A stretch of DNA of 64,000 nt from NCBI GenBank assembly GCA_033065855.1, contig JAVXUO010002075.1, positions 112,018 to 176,017 of the forward strand, read 5' to 3'. This document shows positions 15,202 to 25,606 of the stretch, one piece after another. Below the pieces are notes generated by a model. The model saw only the letters and a list, made by a program, of their open reading frames with translations. It was not told the origin of the DNA and searched no databases. Position 1 is the stretch's first letter. Each line of letters starts with the position of its first letter. Origin of the DNA: Escallonia rubra. Taxonomy: Eukaryota > Streptophyta > Magnoliopsida > Escalloniales > Escalloniaceae. A program made the position numbers and the translations under genes.

Positions 15202-17499
15202 ATGTCTGATTTCGTGTCGAGCTCCAACACCCCCGTAGATGCTAGTGATCCGTATCTAGGACGAACCTTTCAAACATTGGAGGAAGCTGGAGAATGTTTC
15301 CGAGCGTATTCATTGAGGGTTGGATTTGGCATTAGAATAAAGACTTCAAGAACGAGCAACATAACGAGAAAGATATGCTCTCGTATGTACGAGTGCCATA
15401 GGGGCAGAAACCCAGTGCAAAATGAGACACGCGTAGGCAACGAGGACAGTGATGACGAAATAGGCTATTCGCGCAGAAGACGGGACTTCTTTGCGCGAAC
15501 GAATTGCCAGGTCAAGATGTTCGTAAGCTATAAACCCAAGCAAGATCATTGGCTTATTAGCAGCCTGGAACTGGCACACAATCACCCGTTAGTAACCCCT
15601 TCTAAGGTGAGTCAGATGCATCAACACAAGAAGATGGGAAAGGTCGCGAGGAGCCTCATTCACACAATGAGCGATGCGCGTCTAGGACCTACCGACATGA
15701 TTAATGTTCTTGCTGAACAGGCCGGGGGAATTCAGAATTTAAACTTTAACACGACAGACGTTCGCAACGCGGTCCGAACCCATAGACGAGCCGCGTATGA
15801 CCTCAATGATGCTCAAGCCACAATGAGCCTATTGAAGCGGATGCAGATGGAGGACCCGCAGTTTACCTTCGATTATAAACTTGACGACGAGCATCGAGTT
15901 AGCACAATTTTTTGGGTCGACGGTCGTTCCAGGCTTGCTTATAAGCATTTTGGGGATGTCGTGACTTTCGACACCACATACCGTACCAACAAGTACTCGA
16001 TGCCGTTTGCCCCTTTCACGGGGGTCAATCATCATTATCACTCCATCCTGTTCGGGTTCGCTTTGTTAAGGGACGAGAGCGAGAGTTCTTTTGAATGGTT
16101 GTTTAGTGTGTGGCTGGAAGCCATGAACTTCAAAGCACCCAACGTTATCATCACCGATCAAGATTTGGCAATGAAGAAGGCTATTGCCACCGTCTTCCCA
16201 GATACTCGACACAACTTGTGCACTTGGCACATAAGCAACAAATACCCCGAACGTTTGCATCACGTGTACGCAAAGTTTCCAGAATTTAAACAGGATTTTG
16301 ACACGTGCGTTAGCAAGTCGTTAACTATTGAGGAATTTGAGGAGAGGTGGGAAAAGCTTGTTCAGGATTACTCATTGCAAGACAACGGGTGGCTCCAGCA
16401 CTTGTACGAGCTCAAAGAGCAATGGATTGGCGTTTACACGAGGAGGCATTTTTCTGCGGGCATGAGAACGACGGGCAGGAGTGAATCTATGAATGCCACG
16501 TTCGATAGTTACGTGGGTACATCTACCAATTTGAAGAGTTTCGTCACATCCGCACAGAAAGCGGTTGCGTCGTTGTTCGTGAAAGAAAGGGCTGCAGACT
16601 TTGCAACCACGTACAAACAGAGGAGAAGGTTGCTTGAGACCCCGCTGGAGCTGAACGGTGCCAAAGTCTATACGAAGGAGATCTTCTTGCTATACCAAGT
16701 AGAGCTGCAGAAATCGGGACGGTACTGTATAAACAAGGTGGCGGAGAAGTCTACGCGTGAGTACAAGGTTTATTCGCTCGTGAATGACCTCGTTCCTGAG
16801 AAGCTGCGCAGAATGTATACGGTGAGCCACGACACATTGACGGACTCGGTGACATGTGTTTGCAAGAAGTTTGAGTTCCATGGCATCCTGTGTAGACACA
16901 TTCTGCGCTTTTTCACCCAGAAGAATATCAGGACAATCCCCGATAAATACGTCTTGCCACGGTGGACGAAAGGTGCAAACAGGTTGCACGGTACCATTGC
17001 TTTTCCGGAGCACCCGTATACTGACTTTGAAGAATCGGAGACGTTGCGGTATAATCATCTGGTGACGAGTTTCACCCGTTTGTCCGTAAAGGCTGCTGCT
17101 TCAATGGTCGGTTATAAACATCTCCTCGAGGTAGCTCAGCAGCAAGAGCCCATCATCGACCAGTTGGAAGCAGCCGCTGTCACCAGTGCGATTGACACCG
17201 AGCCTACGACGGGGGTATCAGAAGATGACGAGCCGGGGGAGGAAGACGACAATGATATTTGTTTGTTGGACCCAATTATATCGCAAACGAAAGGCCGCAA
17301 GAGATCTACGCGGATGAAAAGCTCTATTGAAACGGCAACTCAACCTAAAAAGCTGCGAAGGTGTGCATTGTGCAACAAAATGACCGACCACGACAAGCGG
17401 AACCATTACAAGGCACTGGGGATAAGTTCGGGGGGTTTGCAAGACGGGGAAGAAGGTGACGCCGAAGACGAGGACGAACAAGCTGCAGTGGACCTTTAA
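15202..17499 (+). CDS. E1 MULE transposase, FAR1-like (765 aa)
   Basis: Full-length open frame for a Mutator-superfamily transposase, expected to cut and join DNA at the TIRs in the nucleus. Order: FAR1-type DNA-binding region (about residues 18-135, starting DPYLGRTFQTLEEA), MULE catalytic domain (about 230-420; first acidic residue in VTFDTTYRTNKYS, second in IITDQDLAMK, then the CTWH motif), and SWIM zinc finger CVCKKFEFHGILCRH (about 551-565). An acidic stretch and a small Cys/His cluster, CALCNKMTDHDKRNH, close the protein. The start is the first ATG after a probable 5' UTR intron (donor 14759, acceptor 15187). No stop or frameshift interrupts it, so E1 may encode active enzyme. It is clearly homologous to the transposases of E2 and E3 but diverged. 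Confidence 0.92.
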   Translation: MSDFVSSSNTPVDASDPYLGRTFQTLEEAGECFRAYSLRVGFGIRIKTSRTSNITRKICSRMYECHRGRNPVQNETRVGNEDSDDEIGYSRRRRDFFARTNCQVKMFVSYKPKQDHWLISSLELAHNHPLVTPSKVSQMHQHKKMGKVARSLIHTMSDARLGPTDMINVLAEQAGGIQNLNFNTTDVRNAVRTHRRAAYDLNDAQATMSLLKRMQMEDPQFTFDYKLDDEHRVSTIFWVDGRSRLAYKHFGDVVTFDTTYRTNKYSMPFAPFTGVNHHYHSILFGFALLRDESESSFEWLFSVWLEAMNFKAPNVIITDQDLAMKKAIATVFPDTRHNLCTWHISNKYPERLHHVYAKFPEFKQDFDTCVSKSLTIEEFEERWEKLVQDYSLQDNGWLQHLYELKEQWIGVYTRRHFSAGMRTTGRSESMNATFDSYVGTSTNLKSFVTSAQKAVASLFVKERAADFATTYKQRRRLLETPLELNGAKVYTKEIFLLYQVELQKSGRYCINKVAEKSTREYKVYSLVNDLVPEKLRRMYTVSHDTLTDSVTCVCKKFEFHGILCRHILRFFTQKNIRTIPDKYVLPRWTKGANRLHGTIAFPEHPYTDFEESETLRYNHLVTSFTRLSVKAAASMVGYKHLLEVAQQQEPIIDQLEAAAVTSAIDTEPTTGVSEDDEPGEEDDNDICLLDPIISQTKGRKRSTRMKSSIETATQPKKLRRCALCNKMTDHDKRNHYKALGISSGGLQDGEEGDAEDEDEQAAVDL

Positions 17500-17646
17500 T
17501 TTTTTGTACAACGTTATGACATTTGTAATAATTTTCGAAGGGATAATTTTACCTCCGAATGCTGGAAATATTAAAAAATGGAGAGAATGAGAGGCCATCG
17601 AATTAAATGTATAGTCTCTTATTTTTAAATTTTTTTTTTAAGCCTC

Positions 17647-18051
17647 GTCCGCTATAAAATATAGCGGACGTCATCGCAGAAAAACTTTTGGTCTGCTTTC
17701 ACGTCCGCTATACCATAGAGCGGACCTCATGAGCAGTAAAACTTTTGGTCTTCATTCACGTCCGCGATACAATATAGCGGACGTCATCGAAGAAAAACTT
17801 TTGGTCTGCTTTCACGTCCGCTATACCATAGAGCGGACCTCATGAGCAGTAAAACTTTTGGTCTTCATTCACGTCCGCGATACAATATAGCGGACGTCAT
17901 CGAAGAAAAACTTTTGGGCTTCCACGTCCGCTATACCATATAGCGGACCTCATGAGCAGTAAAACTTTTGGTCTTCATTTACGTCCGCTATACAATATAG
18001 CGGACGTCATCGAAGAAAAACTTTTGGTGTCCGCCATATAAAGTGGCGGAT
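17647..18051. repeat. E1 palindrome array upstream of the B3 gene
   Basis: About seven tandem units of roughly 55-59 bp. Each carries a GTCCGCTATA..TATAGCGGAC-type palindrome followed by 'aaaacttttggt'. Two unit types alternate (GTCATCGAAGAA and CTCATGAGCAGT linkers). The last palindrome, a CCGCCATAT/AGTGGCGG form, lies 14 bases before a TATA box. The array could be the regulatory region of the B3 gene, a transposase-binding array, or both. Confidence 0.85.
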
Positions 18052-18064
18052 AACTCTATCCTAC

Positions 18065-18072
18065 TATATATA
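18065..18072 (+). promoter_or_regulatory. Candidate TATA box of the B3 gene
   Basis: A tatatata run in a 'ctactatatatatt' context lies about 145 bases before the B3 start codon and just after the palindrome array. Confidence 0.45.
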
Positions 18073-18214
18073 TTAATCATATCGCTATCAGTCCTATCTG
18101 AGGGCACCTCTCTCTGTCTCGAACATCTGCTGCCGCTACTCCGTCTCCGGCACCCACATCTCCGGTGGCCCAGAACTCCGGCGTTAATCCGTCCTCCCCT
18201 CAACGCCGACCTCG

Positions 18215-18683
18215 ATGGCTTCTGGATCGGAGACCACCAACGATTTTATTGGCAACTTGCACCTGGCAGGCAAACACTTTTTCAAAGTCATGATGCCGGG
18301 GTTTGAGAATGAACTTGTAGGCCATCCCTATTTCTCTGTATTGTCGTGTGTTAAAGGTTTGATGTTTTGGTTAAAAACTAACGTATTTTTTGTGTTGTGT
18401 TTGTTAGGACATACCGGAAGCCTTGACCAATCAATTTACAACAATTCATGACAGTGCAAGATTATATAGCCGCAAGGGGGCATGGCAGGTTGAAATCAAG
18501 CTGAAGCCCGGCCGACCCCAAAAAAAGCAATTTGCAGAGGGTTGGAACGTCTTCGTGCGCCAGCATGGCCTCGAACTCGGGGACTTTGTAGTGTTTGAAC
18601 ACCTTGGGTGGTGGGATTTTCAAGTTGTAATCTTTGATCGGAGCACTTGTGAAAAAATTTCTTTACCCCAATGTGAACCCTAA
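18215..18683 (+). CDS. B3-domain DNA-binding protein carried by E1 (two exons, 125 aa)
   Basis: Exon 1 is 18215-18316 and exon 2 is 18408-18683, joined in frame by a GT-AG intron. The product reads as one B3 domain, about residues 18-118. It has 'HFFKVMMPGFENEL' then 'DIPEALTNQF' at the front, 'AWQVEIKL' in the middle, and 'FAEGWNVFVRQHGLELGDF', 'VVFEHLG' and 'FQVVIFDRS' at the end, the usual order of REM-type B3 proteins. It has no second domain and is shorter than typical REM proteins. It is probably a sequence-specific nuclear DNA-binding protein. The target is unknown, but the GTCCGC palindromes of E1 are obvious candidates. It may be a captured host gene kept as element cargo. The frame is intact. 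Confidence 0.82.
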
Positions 18684-18751
18684 TTTATTATTAATAAAAT
18701 TATTTATGTTGTTGTTGAATCACCTCGAAATTTTTCCTCGCTTAATTGTGC

Positions 18752-18872
18752 TCAATTGTGTCGTTTGAGATTCCCTCGATATATTAAGATCGTTGATTGT
18801 GAATCGTACGTTAATTGTGTCGTTTGAGATTCCGTCGGTATATTGAGATCGTTGATTGTGAATCCTACGTTC
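18752..18872. repeat. Tandem duplication, about 61-bp units
   Basis: Two adjacent near-copies of a unit containing 'attgtgtcgtttgagattcc', 'atatt(a/g)agatcgttgattgtgaatc' and 'tacgtt', downstream of the B3 gene. Confidence 0.75.
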
Positions 18873-19022
18873 TTTATTGTTTATTGATATTGAGGTTGTT
18901 GATTCTGACGCCAAAACAAGTCTTCGGGGCGCCAATTTATTAAAACAGCATTATGCTACAATGCGACTAAAACAAGCCAATTTATTAAAACTGCAGAACG
19001 CTACAACTTCTAGCTCTACTAC

Positions 19023-19401
19023 ATAGCGGACATAAGGGCCTCCGCTTAGGCCGGGGTTCGGGAAGGTCGGAACTAAGTGTCTGGTTCGTGCCAACCATTT
19101 TCTGGTCCAAGTTGCAGACAACGATCTGCTGCACCACTATGAGGTAAGCTTCGTACTGTATTGTGCGGGCGTAGAACCACCACTGCGGAGCTGTCCGCTA
19201 TACTATATAGCGGACATCTCGTAGGGACAATCAAATGTCCGAGACTTTGCCTCTGCGGGGATGTCCGCTATACTATATAGCAGACCTAGGAGAGAAAAAT
19301 GGTTGTCTGCAACTTGGACCAGAAAATGGTTGGCACGGACCAGACACTTAGTTCCGACCTTCCCGAACCCCGGCCTAAGCGGAGGCCCTTATGTCCGCTA
19401 T
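19023..19401. repeat. 100-bp inverted repeat inside E1
   Basis: The arms 19023-19122 and 19302-19401 are inverted copies with one mismatch seen (ggttcgtg versus ggtccgtg). The 179-bp spacer holds two GTCCGCTATACTATATAG-type palindromes. The right arm ends 12 bases from the 3' end of the minus-strand 143-aa gene, so a transcript running past that stop could fold into a long hairpin. Confidence 0.9.
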
Positions 19402-19413
19402 AGAACTCGATCT

Positions 19414-19845
19414 TCAGGCATCTTCATCTGAAACTGGAGCATCGGAAACATTTCCTTCTTCGAAGCTCATGTTCCAGTATACTTGTGCTTCATTGTTGTT
19501 GCCATCTTCATGTGCATCACGTGCCATACGACGTAAGTTATGCCTACTTTGACGAACTCGCATTCTATTATTTTCCTCGCGTATTCGATGAAGTGCCCTT
19601 TCAAGCTCCATGTGCGTAATTCGAGGCATGTTGATTGCCTTTTGTCGAGGTATGGGTATATTCATGCTCCGTGAATCAGCTACTAGGACCTCGTGTTCAT
19701 TCATCCGATAAGACCATTCTGCACGTAATGTATTCACATAGCTTGATGAGTAACGCAAACTTGGACGCAAAGAATAGTAAAATTCATCTTCGCCCGCCCA
19801 GTAACGACCCATTGCTTCAAAAATATCTCGTGGAGTATATGACAT
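19414..19845 (-). CDS. E1 small accessory protein A (143 aa), family unknown
   Basis: Open frame from an ATG behind a TATA-like box (19912-19921, read gtatatataag on this strand). I recognise no family. The product is charged. Its central block (Y..LRAEWSYRMNE, then IPIPRQKAINMPR) leads to a probable amphipathic helix, ALHRIREENNRMRVRQ, and the tail is acidic (SDAPVSDEDA). It is clearly homologous to the 144-aa product encoded head-to-head at 20233-20667: shared pattern LR-EW-YR, P-P(R/Q), IR-ENNRM, and an acidic Ser-Asp tail. Two retained homologues argue that this is a real gene family of the element rather than chance ORFs. It could be DNA- or protein-binding. No function can be assigned. 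Confidence 0.65.
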   Translation of the reverse strand: MSYTPRDIFEAMGRYWAGEDEFYYSLRPSLRYSSSYVNTLRAEWSYRMNEHEVLVADSRSMNIPIPRQKAINMPRITHMELERALHRIREENNRMRVRQSRHNLRRMARDAHEDGNNNEAQVYWNMSFEEGNVSDAPVSDEDA

Positions 19846-20232
19846 TTCCAGAGTTGTTATGAAATTGGGAGTATATCACTCTATGCCCATTGCAATGAGC
19901 AATGCATGTACTTATATATACTTTGAAACGGGACCACTTTATGGAAGAGCTGCAGTTTCAACTTTATGAGATGTGACCCAACATTGGCAATAGACTAGAG
20001 ACTTGTCTTGTCACCAAAGAGAATTGTCTTGTCACCAAAGACTTGTCAACTTTATGACACGGGCATGCTGTTGTCTCCAACTATTGTCATCTTCAATGTC
20101 CAGCGACTTGTCTTGTCACAAGAGATAGACAGACTATTGTGTAGCTATCACACAAATATATTGTGTATGGGTATGTGGGCTTATTTATATATGTTAGCCA
20201 TGCTCATCGCTTTAGAACCAAAACAAAGTTAA
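19846..20232. promoter_or_regulatory. Bidirectional promoter region of the twin small genes
   Basis: A 387-bp divergent intergenic region with a TATA-like box for each gene: 19912-19921 for the minus gene and 20184-20192 (tttatatat) for the plus gene. A near-perfect direct repeat of 'ttgtcttgtcaccaaag' lies at about 20003 and 20024. Further 'acttgtc' copies follow to about 20120. Confidence 0.5.
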
Positions 20233-20667
20233 ATGGCAGGAGTTCCTGGGAGTTCTAGTCTGCGGGGACGTGAGACTGTGTGGTTGTTGTGTGAAAGGAA
20301 CGACGACTACAAAGAAGTGAAGTACACGGATCCCAGAGAGTATTATTGCGGTTTACGGAGAGAATGGGCATATCGAGTTAAGGAATCAGAAGCGCTACAC
20401 CAGGATCTCACCACGCTGAGTGCACCTGTGCCGCAACGTCGTTCACTTACTATGTCGCGGCGTAATGTTACGCAGTGTAAGAAAGCTGTGCGCCAAATTC
20501 GTATGGAGAATAACCGGATGTTGCTGCGTAGAAAACGATTTTATATGCTTCAACTTGCGGAAGAAATGGCCGAGGCTAGTGGGAGGCAGCTCACATCAAA
20601 CGAGAGAAACAATATTTTAACCAATGATCAGTACTTATCTGATGAGTATATGTCAAATGAAGAGTGA
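20233..20667 (+). CDS. E1 small accessory protein B (144 aa), family unknown
   Basis: Open frame with ATG about 40 bases downstream of a TATA-like box. The product is homologous to the 143-aa product on the opposite strand. Matching landmarks in order are YYCGLRREWAYRVKESEAL, APVPQRRSLTMSR, and a basic probable helix AVRQIRMENNRMLLRRKR, then an acidic end with LSDEYMSNEE. The N-termini differ. No catalytic motif, zinc ligand pattern, signal peptide or membrane segment is visible. The high Arg content of the helix and the acidic tail would suit a nuclear protein with nucleic-acid or protein contacts, but this is inference. The gene is followed by the 81-bp array. Confidence 0.65.
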   Translation: MAGVPGSSSLRGRETVWLLCERNDDYKEVKYTDPREYYCGLRREWAYRVKESEALHQDLTTLSAPVPQRRSLTMSRRNVTQCKKAVRQIRMENNRMLLRRKRFYMLQLAEEMAEASGRQLTSNERNNILTNDQYLSDEYMSNEE

Positions 20668-20785
20668 TATATATATCTCTTTCTACTGCATGCTAGGATT
20701 TCATTCCAACCGGCACTCATCCACATGTCATTCTAATTGGTGTATCCCGTCTTTTGAAGCATGTAAAATGTTGGGAATATATGTT

Positions 20786-21612
20786 TTTTTTGGGGCCCTA
20801 TTTACGTCCGCTAAACTATATCGCGGACAGCCAAGCAGAATGTACCCTCCCTCCCCAGCACTTAGTTTTTTTGGGGGGGCTATTTAGGTCCGCTAAACTA
20901 TATCGCGGACAGCCAAGCAGAATGTACCCTCCCTCCCCAGCACTTAGTTTTTTTTGGGGCCCTATTTACGTCCGCTAAACTATATCGCGGACAGCCAAGC
21001 AGAATGTACCCTCCCTCCCCAGCACTTAGTTTTTTTTGGGGCCCTATTTACGTCCGCTAAACTATATCGCGGACAGCCAAGCAGAATGTACCCTCCCTCC
21101 CCAGCACTTACTTTTTTTGTGCCCTATTCGCGTCCGCTAAACTATATCGCGGACAGCCAAGCAGAATGTACCCTCCCTCCCCAGCACTTAGTTTTTTTTG
21201 GGGCCCTATTTACGTCCGCTAAACTAAATCGCGGACAGCCAAGCAGAATGTACCCTCCCTCCCCAGCACTTAGTTTTTTTCGGCCCTATTCCGTCCGCTA
21301 AACTATATCGCGGACAGCCAAGCAGAATGTACCCTCCCTCCCCAGCACTTAGTTTTTTTTGGGGCCCTATTTACGTCCGCTAAACTATATCGCGGACAGC
21401 CAAGCAGAATGTACCCTCCCTCCCCAGCACTTAGTTTTTTTTGGGGCCCTATTTACGTCCGCTAAACTAAATCGCGGACAGCCAAGCAGAATGTACCCTC
21501 CCTCCCAGCACTTAGTTTTTTTTGGGGCCCTATTCACGTCCGCTAAACTATATCGCGGACAGCCAAGCAGAATGTACTTTCCACAACACTTAGTTTTTTT
21601 TCGGCCATATCT
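20786..21612. repeat. E1 tandem array, ten units of about 81 bp
   Basis: Ten units with starts of GTCCGCTAAAC near 20806, 20888, 20970, 21052, 21132, 21214, 21293, 21376, 21458 and 21539. Each holds a GTCCGCTAAACTATATCGCGGAC-like imperfect palindrome, 'agccaagcagaatgtaccctccctcccagcac' and a T-run plus 'ggggccctat'. Units are nearly identical; length varies in the T and G runs. It separates the 3' ends of protein B (+) and PMD-ULP1 (-). Open frames across it are by-products of the period. Confidence 0.93.
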
Positions 21613-21840
21613 AGTCTCCCCTGCTGAAAGCAAATCACACAGAACAAATAAAACACTCAGCTGAACAACACAACCATATCACTGAATCAAATCAATCGCA
21701 TCAAATCAATCGCATTCAACAACGATCACATCTCAGTCAACACAGATGAAATCGTCAATCGCATTCAAACGATAAGATTCAAGAAGTTTAAGGACAAATA
21801 GCCAAGTCAATATAGCGGACGTTATTATACGCAAACATTG
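21613..21840. other. AT-rich spacer between array and PMD-ULP1 3' end
   Basis: CA/AT-rich sequence with repeated 'aatcaatcgcat' phrases. It is probably the 3' untranslated region of the minus-strand gene. No coding signal is seen. Confidence 0.4.
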
Positions 21841-24800
21841 TCAATTACACGGATTTACAATATATCTAATAGGTCTAGGCCGGCCATTGATAATTTGCCA
21901 AGCCATCTTATACCTAAAGCAGTCTATGCAGTCTTGGGTCCAGACGGTCTTCTTGAGGCTCTCCGACCGACAGATGTAATCCATGTACATGCAGAGGTAG
22001 ACGCCGCAGTCCAAGGTATTAAGTTGCTTGGGCCTAGTCCTCTTCAATCGGAAAACAACCTCCCTATCGCCCACTGCCCTCCCTCGGCTCTCTCGAGAAC
22101 GCTCTCTATTGACCATGGCAGCAAATAGATTCTGCGAGTAAGAGGATAAGCATTAAACATTAAACATAGCAAACATAATACGATTAATCAGTTCTACATT
22201 ATGCAAGTTACAATAAGAAGTAAACCGGCTCTTACCATTGGATTCAACATCCCTAAGCCTACGTACATGTCAATCACACCAATCGCGTCCGTATCATCGT
22301 AGAGACTGTCAAGGACTGATACGGTATTCGTTACCGGTTCATAGCAAATCAAGAACCAGTGGGCATTAATTATAGCAGGGAGTAGAAACACATCCGCCAC
22401 ACTTGCGCGCTCTGGACTCGGCCGACCAAGATATGCGAGTAGGTTAGCGGACGGTCTCCACTTCATCTCGGCCTTCGCCTTTCTCGCCTGCTTCCTCGCC
22501 TTGTCCCACTCGTTAAAGTCTTGTACTAGCATATTGTGAAAGTAAGCGTCGAGAATAAAAATGCGCGGACCGTAGTTAGGCTGCTCCCGACTCCTTTGCC
22601 GCAGAATTTGCACGTAGTGCGAGATGACGAAGTTGTCTAACCACATCCCCGGCGCCAGCGTGGACAGTTCTTTCCACGAGACACTGTAATCCAAGCCCTG
22701 CGGGTTTTTCACGGCATACGACTCTTCGTCTGGGGGGGCCCACTAAAATAACGGTGATGGATTAGGTGGTGTTTATGCGGCTTCAGGGGCCTGGCTGGAT
22801 GCCCTTTCGGATATTGCCCTCGGGGGTCGACCGGTTACTCTTGCCCTCCGCCGGGGGGCAAGAGCAACGGAAGAAATTGGCCTCCAACCAACGGATCGGC
22901 CGGCTGATAGTCGCCTTCGGGGGCCCCGGCCGGCTGATAATCGCCTTCCGGGGCACCTGCCGGCTGATATTGCTCGCCGGCCATTTCTTCCTCCCGCTGA
23001 TATTGCCCTTCGGTGCCGCCAATCGGTCCCACCCACGGGACAATGGGCAGTGCCTAGTTGAAACCGTATTGCCACTCTTGCGTGACTTGACTCTGAGAGA
23101 GGGGTTGGGGTTCCGGGAACAAATCGAAGGTCGGGCCGCTGTAATCGGCCCACGACGCTTGAGCATGTCCCATCCCCGGTACAGATGGACCACCAACTCC
23201 CTGGCTCACCCCTAAACCTTGCCCGGAGGGATCAACGTTATACGGGCTGGCGCCCGTATAACCCATTCCCGGGCTGTCGACCGAAGACTGTCCCGATGCT
23301 TGCCGCACAAAATTCCCGCAGCCTATAGCCAGTGCAGCAGCCTGTTGGCGAAGATCCTCGCCCATTGCGCTCATCAGATCCTTCCGCTCACTCAACTTCT
23401 GGAAGAATGCAAGCGAGGCATTAACCTACATCCAAAGAGATAACAAATAAGTAACTTTAATCAGTTCTGATATATTGAAGACAAGTTGGGCAACTTACGA
23501 GATTGTATGCCATCTGCTCATTGATCTGACCCCTAGGCGCATACCTCGCCCCGCGTTCAAAGTTGACTGGGGCTACTCTCCTCCGCGTGATGCGGGAGTA
23601 CCACTCATCATACTCCGCGATGCTGATAACGGGGTCCGGCTCCGAGACGATGGCCGCCAGTGTGTCCTGCCAAGAAGTCCAGAGCTCTAGTTCGGCCGCG
23701 CACAATTCTTGCGCATTGGCCTTGCCAAACCGCCTGACATCCGGTGGGTCCCTGTTAACCCTCATATCTGGGGCACCGGCGGGCAAACCCTGCTCCAACT
23801 CAAAATGGCGCATTGCTCGGTCTGGCAGCTGCCACTCTGCGACCTCGAAGTGGATGAGGGGTGTGCGCTGCAACCCGGATAGCGTGAAGACGAACGACTC
23901 TTCAACCCGTCGCGCCAAACCTATGTACGGTGCCCAACGCAATTGGCCCGGAGATAGGCGGTCGAACTCCCCTCGATAGAACGTGATGTTGTGATGGGGA
24001 TCGACTCTCCTGCGGTAGTGGCTATTATTCCGGCTGTACTCCCAAGCACGCAACCGAGGCCACACTCTATCGGTTCCATCCCTACGCGTCGGTGAACCGG
24101 GAGCAAGGTGTTCATAAGACCACACCTGAAAAAATGGACAAATTATATTTATATCGTCGATTCAACAAAAAAAAAAAAAAAAAAAAACAATAACGAAGAC
24201 AGGATTTATATGATATACCTGCAATAGCGAGAGACATGCACATATGGCTTTGGAGTCGGGCCTCGTTGCCTTGTGCAATGCTCGGTACAGATACGAAAGA
24301 ACCGCTGCACCCCATGCATAATCTCCAACCTCAGCCAGGTTACTCAACAACGGTAAATATTTCACGCTGGCCGTGTTCTTCGACGTCGTTGGGAATAAAA
24401 TTGCCCCCATCACCTACCAGAGGAAGGCTTTTGTGTAAAGCACAAGCTCATGGCCCGTATAGTTTTTCGGCAATAACACGTACGTATCTACCAACCATTT
24501 CAACTTTATACCACCACTGCTAAATTTATCCTGGGGTATCGAATGGAGGAAGTCCCTAGCGGTTCTCGTCTTCGTTGCTTCTGACGGAGGAGCAATTACC
24601 GACAGCCCCGTCACCGGCAACCCTAAGATGAACCCTACATCTTCTAGGGTAATTGCCAGCTCTCCGAGCGGGAAGTGAAACGTATTCGTTTCACTTCTCC
24701 ACCTCTCAACAAGGGCACCTATCAAGGCCCGGTCAAGCTGTTGAAATATCTGCCCATGCGTGAAAATCCCAAACCCAATTCCACGCAGTATCCTCTTCTG

Positions 24801-25039
24801 GGCGGTGTTCAGTTTCCACGATACTATATCGCGAGATACTTCTACGGTGTTGACAAGTTCTCTTTCCTACGAATTAATAAATACAATTTAAGCGCTCTCA
24901 ACGGTATATACAACGTTCGTAAGAATAAGAAAAGTTTATAAATAATGTATCTTACTCCACCATCCCATATGAGCGTACTGATATGGTTAGCTTGGTCGTA
25001 TAACACGGATGGGTCTTCAGGTCCAGGGTTAAATTCCAT
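21841..25039 (-). pseudogene. E1 PMD-ULP1 fusion gene (plant mobile domain + C48 protease), one nonsense codon
   Basis: Probable exons in transcript order: 24956-25039 (start ATG at 25039), 24219-24866, 23499-24125, a linker exon from 23425, 22236-22742, 21841-22131. A 5' UTR intron spans about 25049-25330. The first exons encode a plant mobile domain (GPEDPSVLY, ALVERWRSETNTFHFPLGE, ITLEDVGFILGLPVTG, LYRALHKATR). The last two give the ULP1-type protease: His in NAHWFL, Asp in VLDSL, Gln in PKQLN, Cys in LDCGVYLC. Between them lies a Pro/Gln-rich linker with a PEGDYQPAGA repeat. An in-frame TAG at 24414-24416 stands where the homologues have Tyr. A second TAG at 23054-23056 may be intronic (possible donor GTGAGC upstream, acceptor at the TAG itself). 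The protease would cut SUMO-like or other protein targets, but no substrate is known. Confidence 0.8.
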
Positions 25040-25443
25040 TTTTTGCAACTGAAATTATGGAAAAACCTTCTCAGTTTGGATTTTACATTTTGGATTTTGA
25101 TAATAAGAAGCGAAACTACGACGCTAGCACATGCATAATACATATAACGAGTTAGCACATGAATGATACGTACAATGTTAGCATATGTACTCATATGTAT
25201 AAATATATATACTATTACGGAATCGGATTTTGCAAACGCTTGCACAAGAACAAGAACATACATATATAAAACGCAATATTCATCTTAACCGAATATTACA
25301 GACAAAAAATCGTAGATTTTGTGAACTTACGTGATCGATTTAGGGTATATTGAACACCGGAATGTCGCCGATATGCTTGCCAACGCCGGTGGTAAAGACT
25401 GGATATTGCGTAGAAAGTGTATATTTTGTGAGTGGAGAAGAGT

Positions 25444-25491
25444 GGTGCCGTAGTTACTGCCGTAGTTACTGCCGTAGTTACTGCCGTTTGC
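25444..25491. repeat. Short tandem repeat, 15-bp unit
   Basis: Three to four copies of a gccgtagttactgcc-type unit in the 5' leader of the E1 PMD-ULP1 gene. Confidence 0.8.
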
Positions 25492-25606
25492 AAGTATACT
25501 GAACGTCCGCAATACAGTACCGCGGATGGCGATACGTCCGCTAAACTATATAGCGGACACTGTTGACGTGACAGAAAGGACCTGATAACCGTCATTGCCA
25601 AAAAAA

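Noticed and set aside
17647-21612. CRISPR-like array of regularly spaced palindromic repeats
   Set aside because: The repeats are tandem with conserved linkers rather than unique spacers, and the context is a plant transposon.
20754-21664. Overlapping open frames of 74-115 codons with a repeated 'LRPLNYIADSQAECTLPPQHLVFFGA' pattern
   Set aside because: They are translations of the 81-bp tandem array, whose period is often a multiple of three. There is no start context or homology, and frames shift with T-run length.
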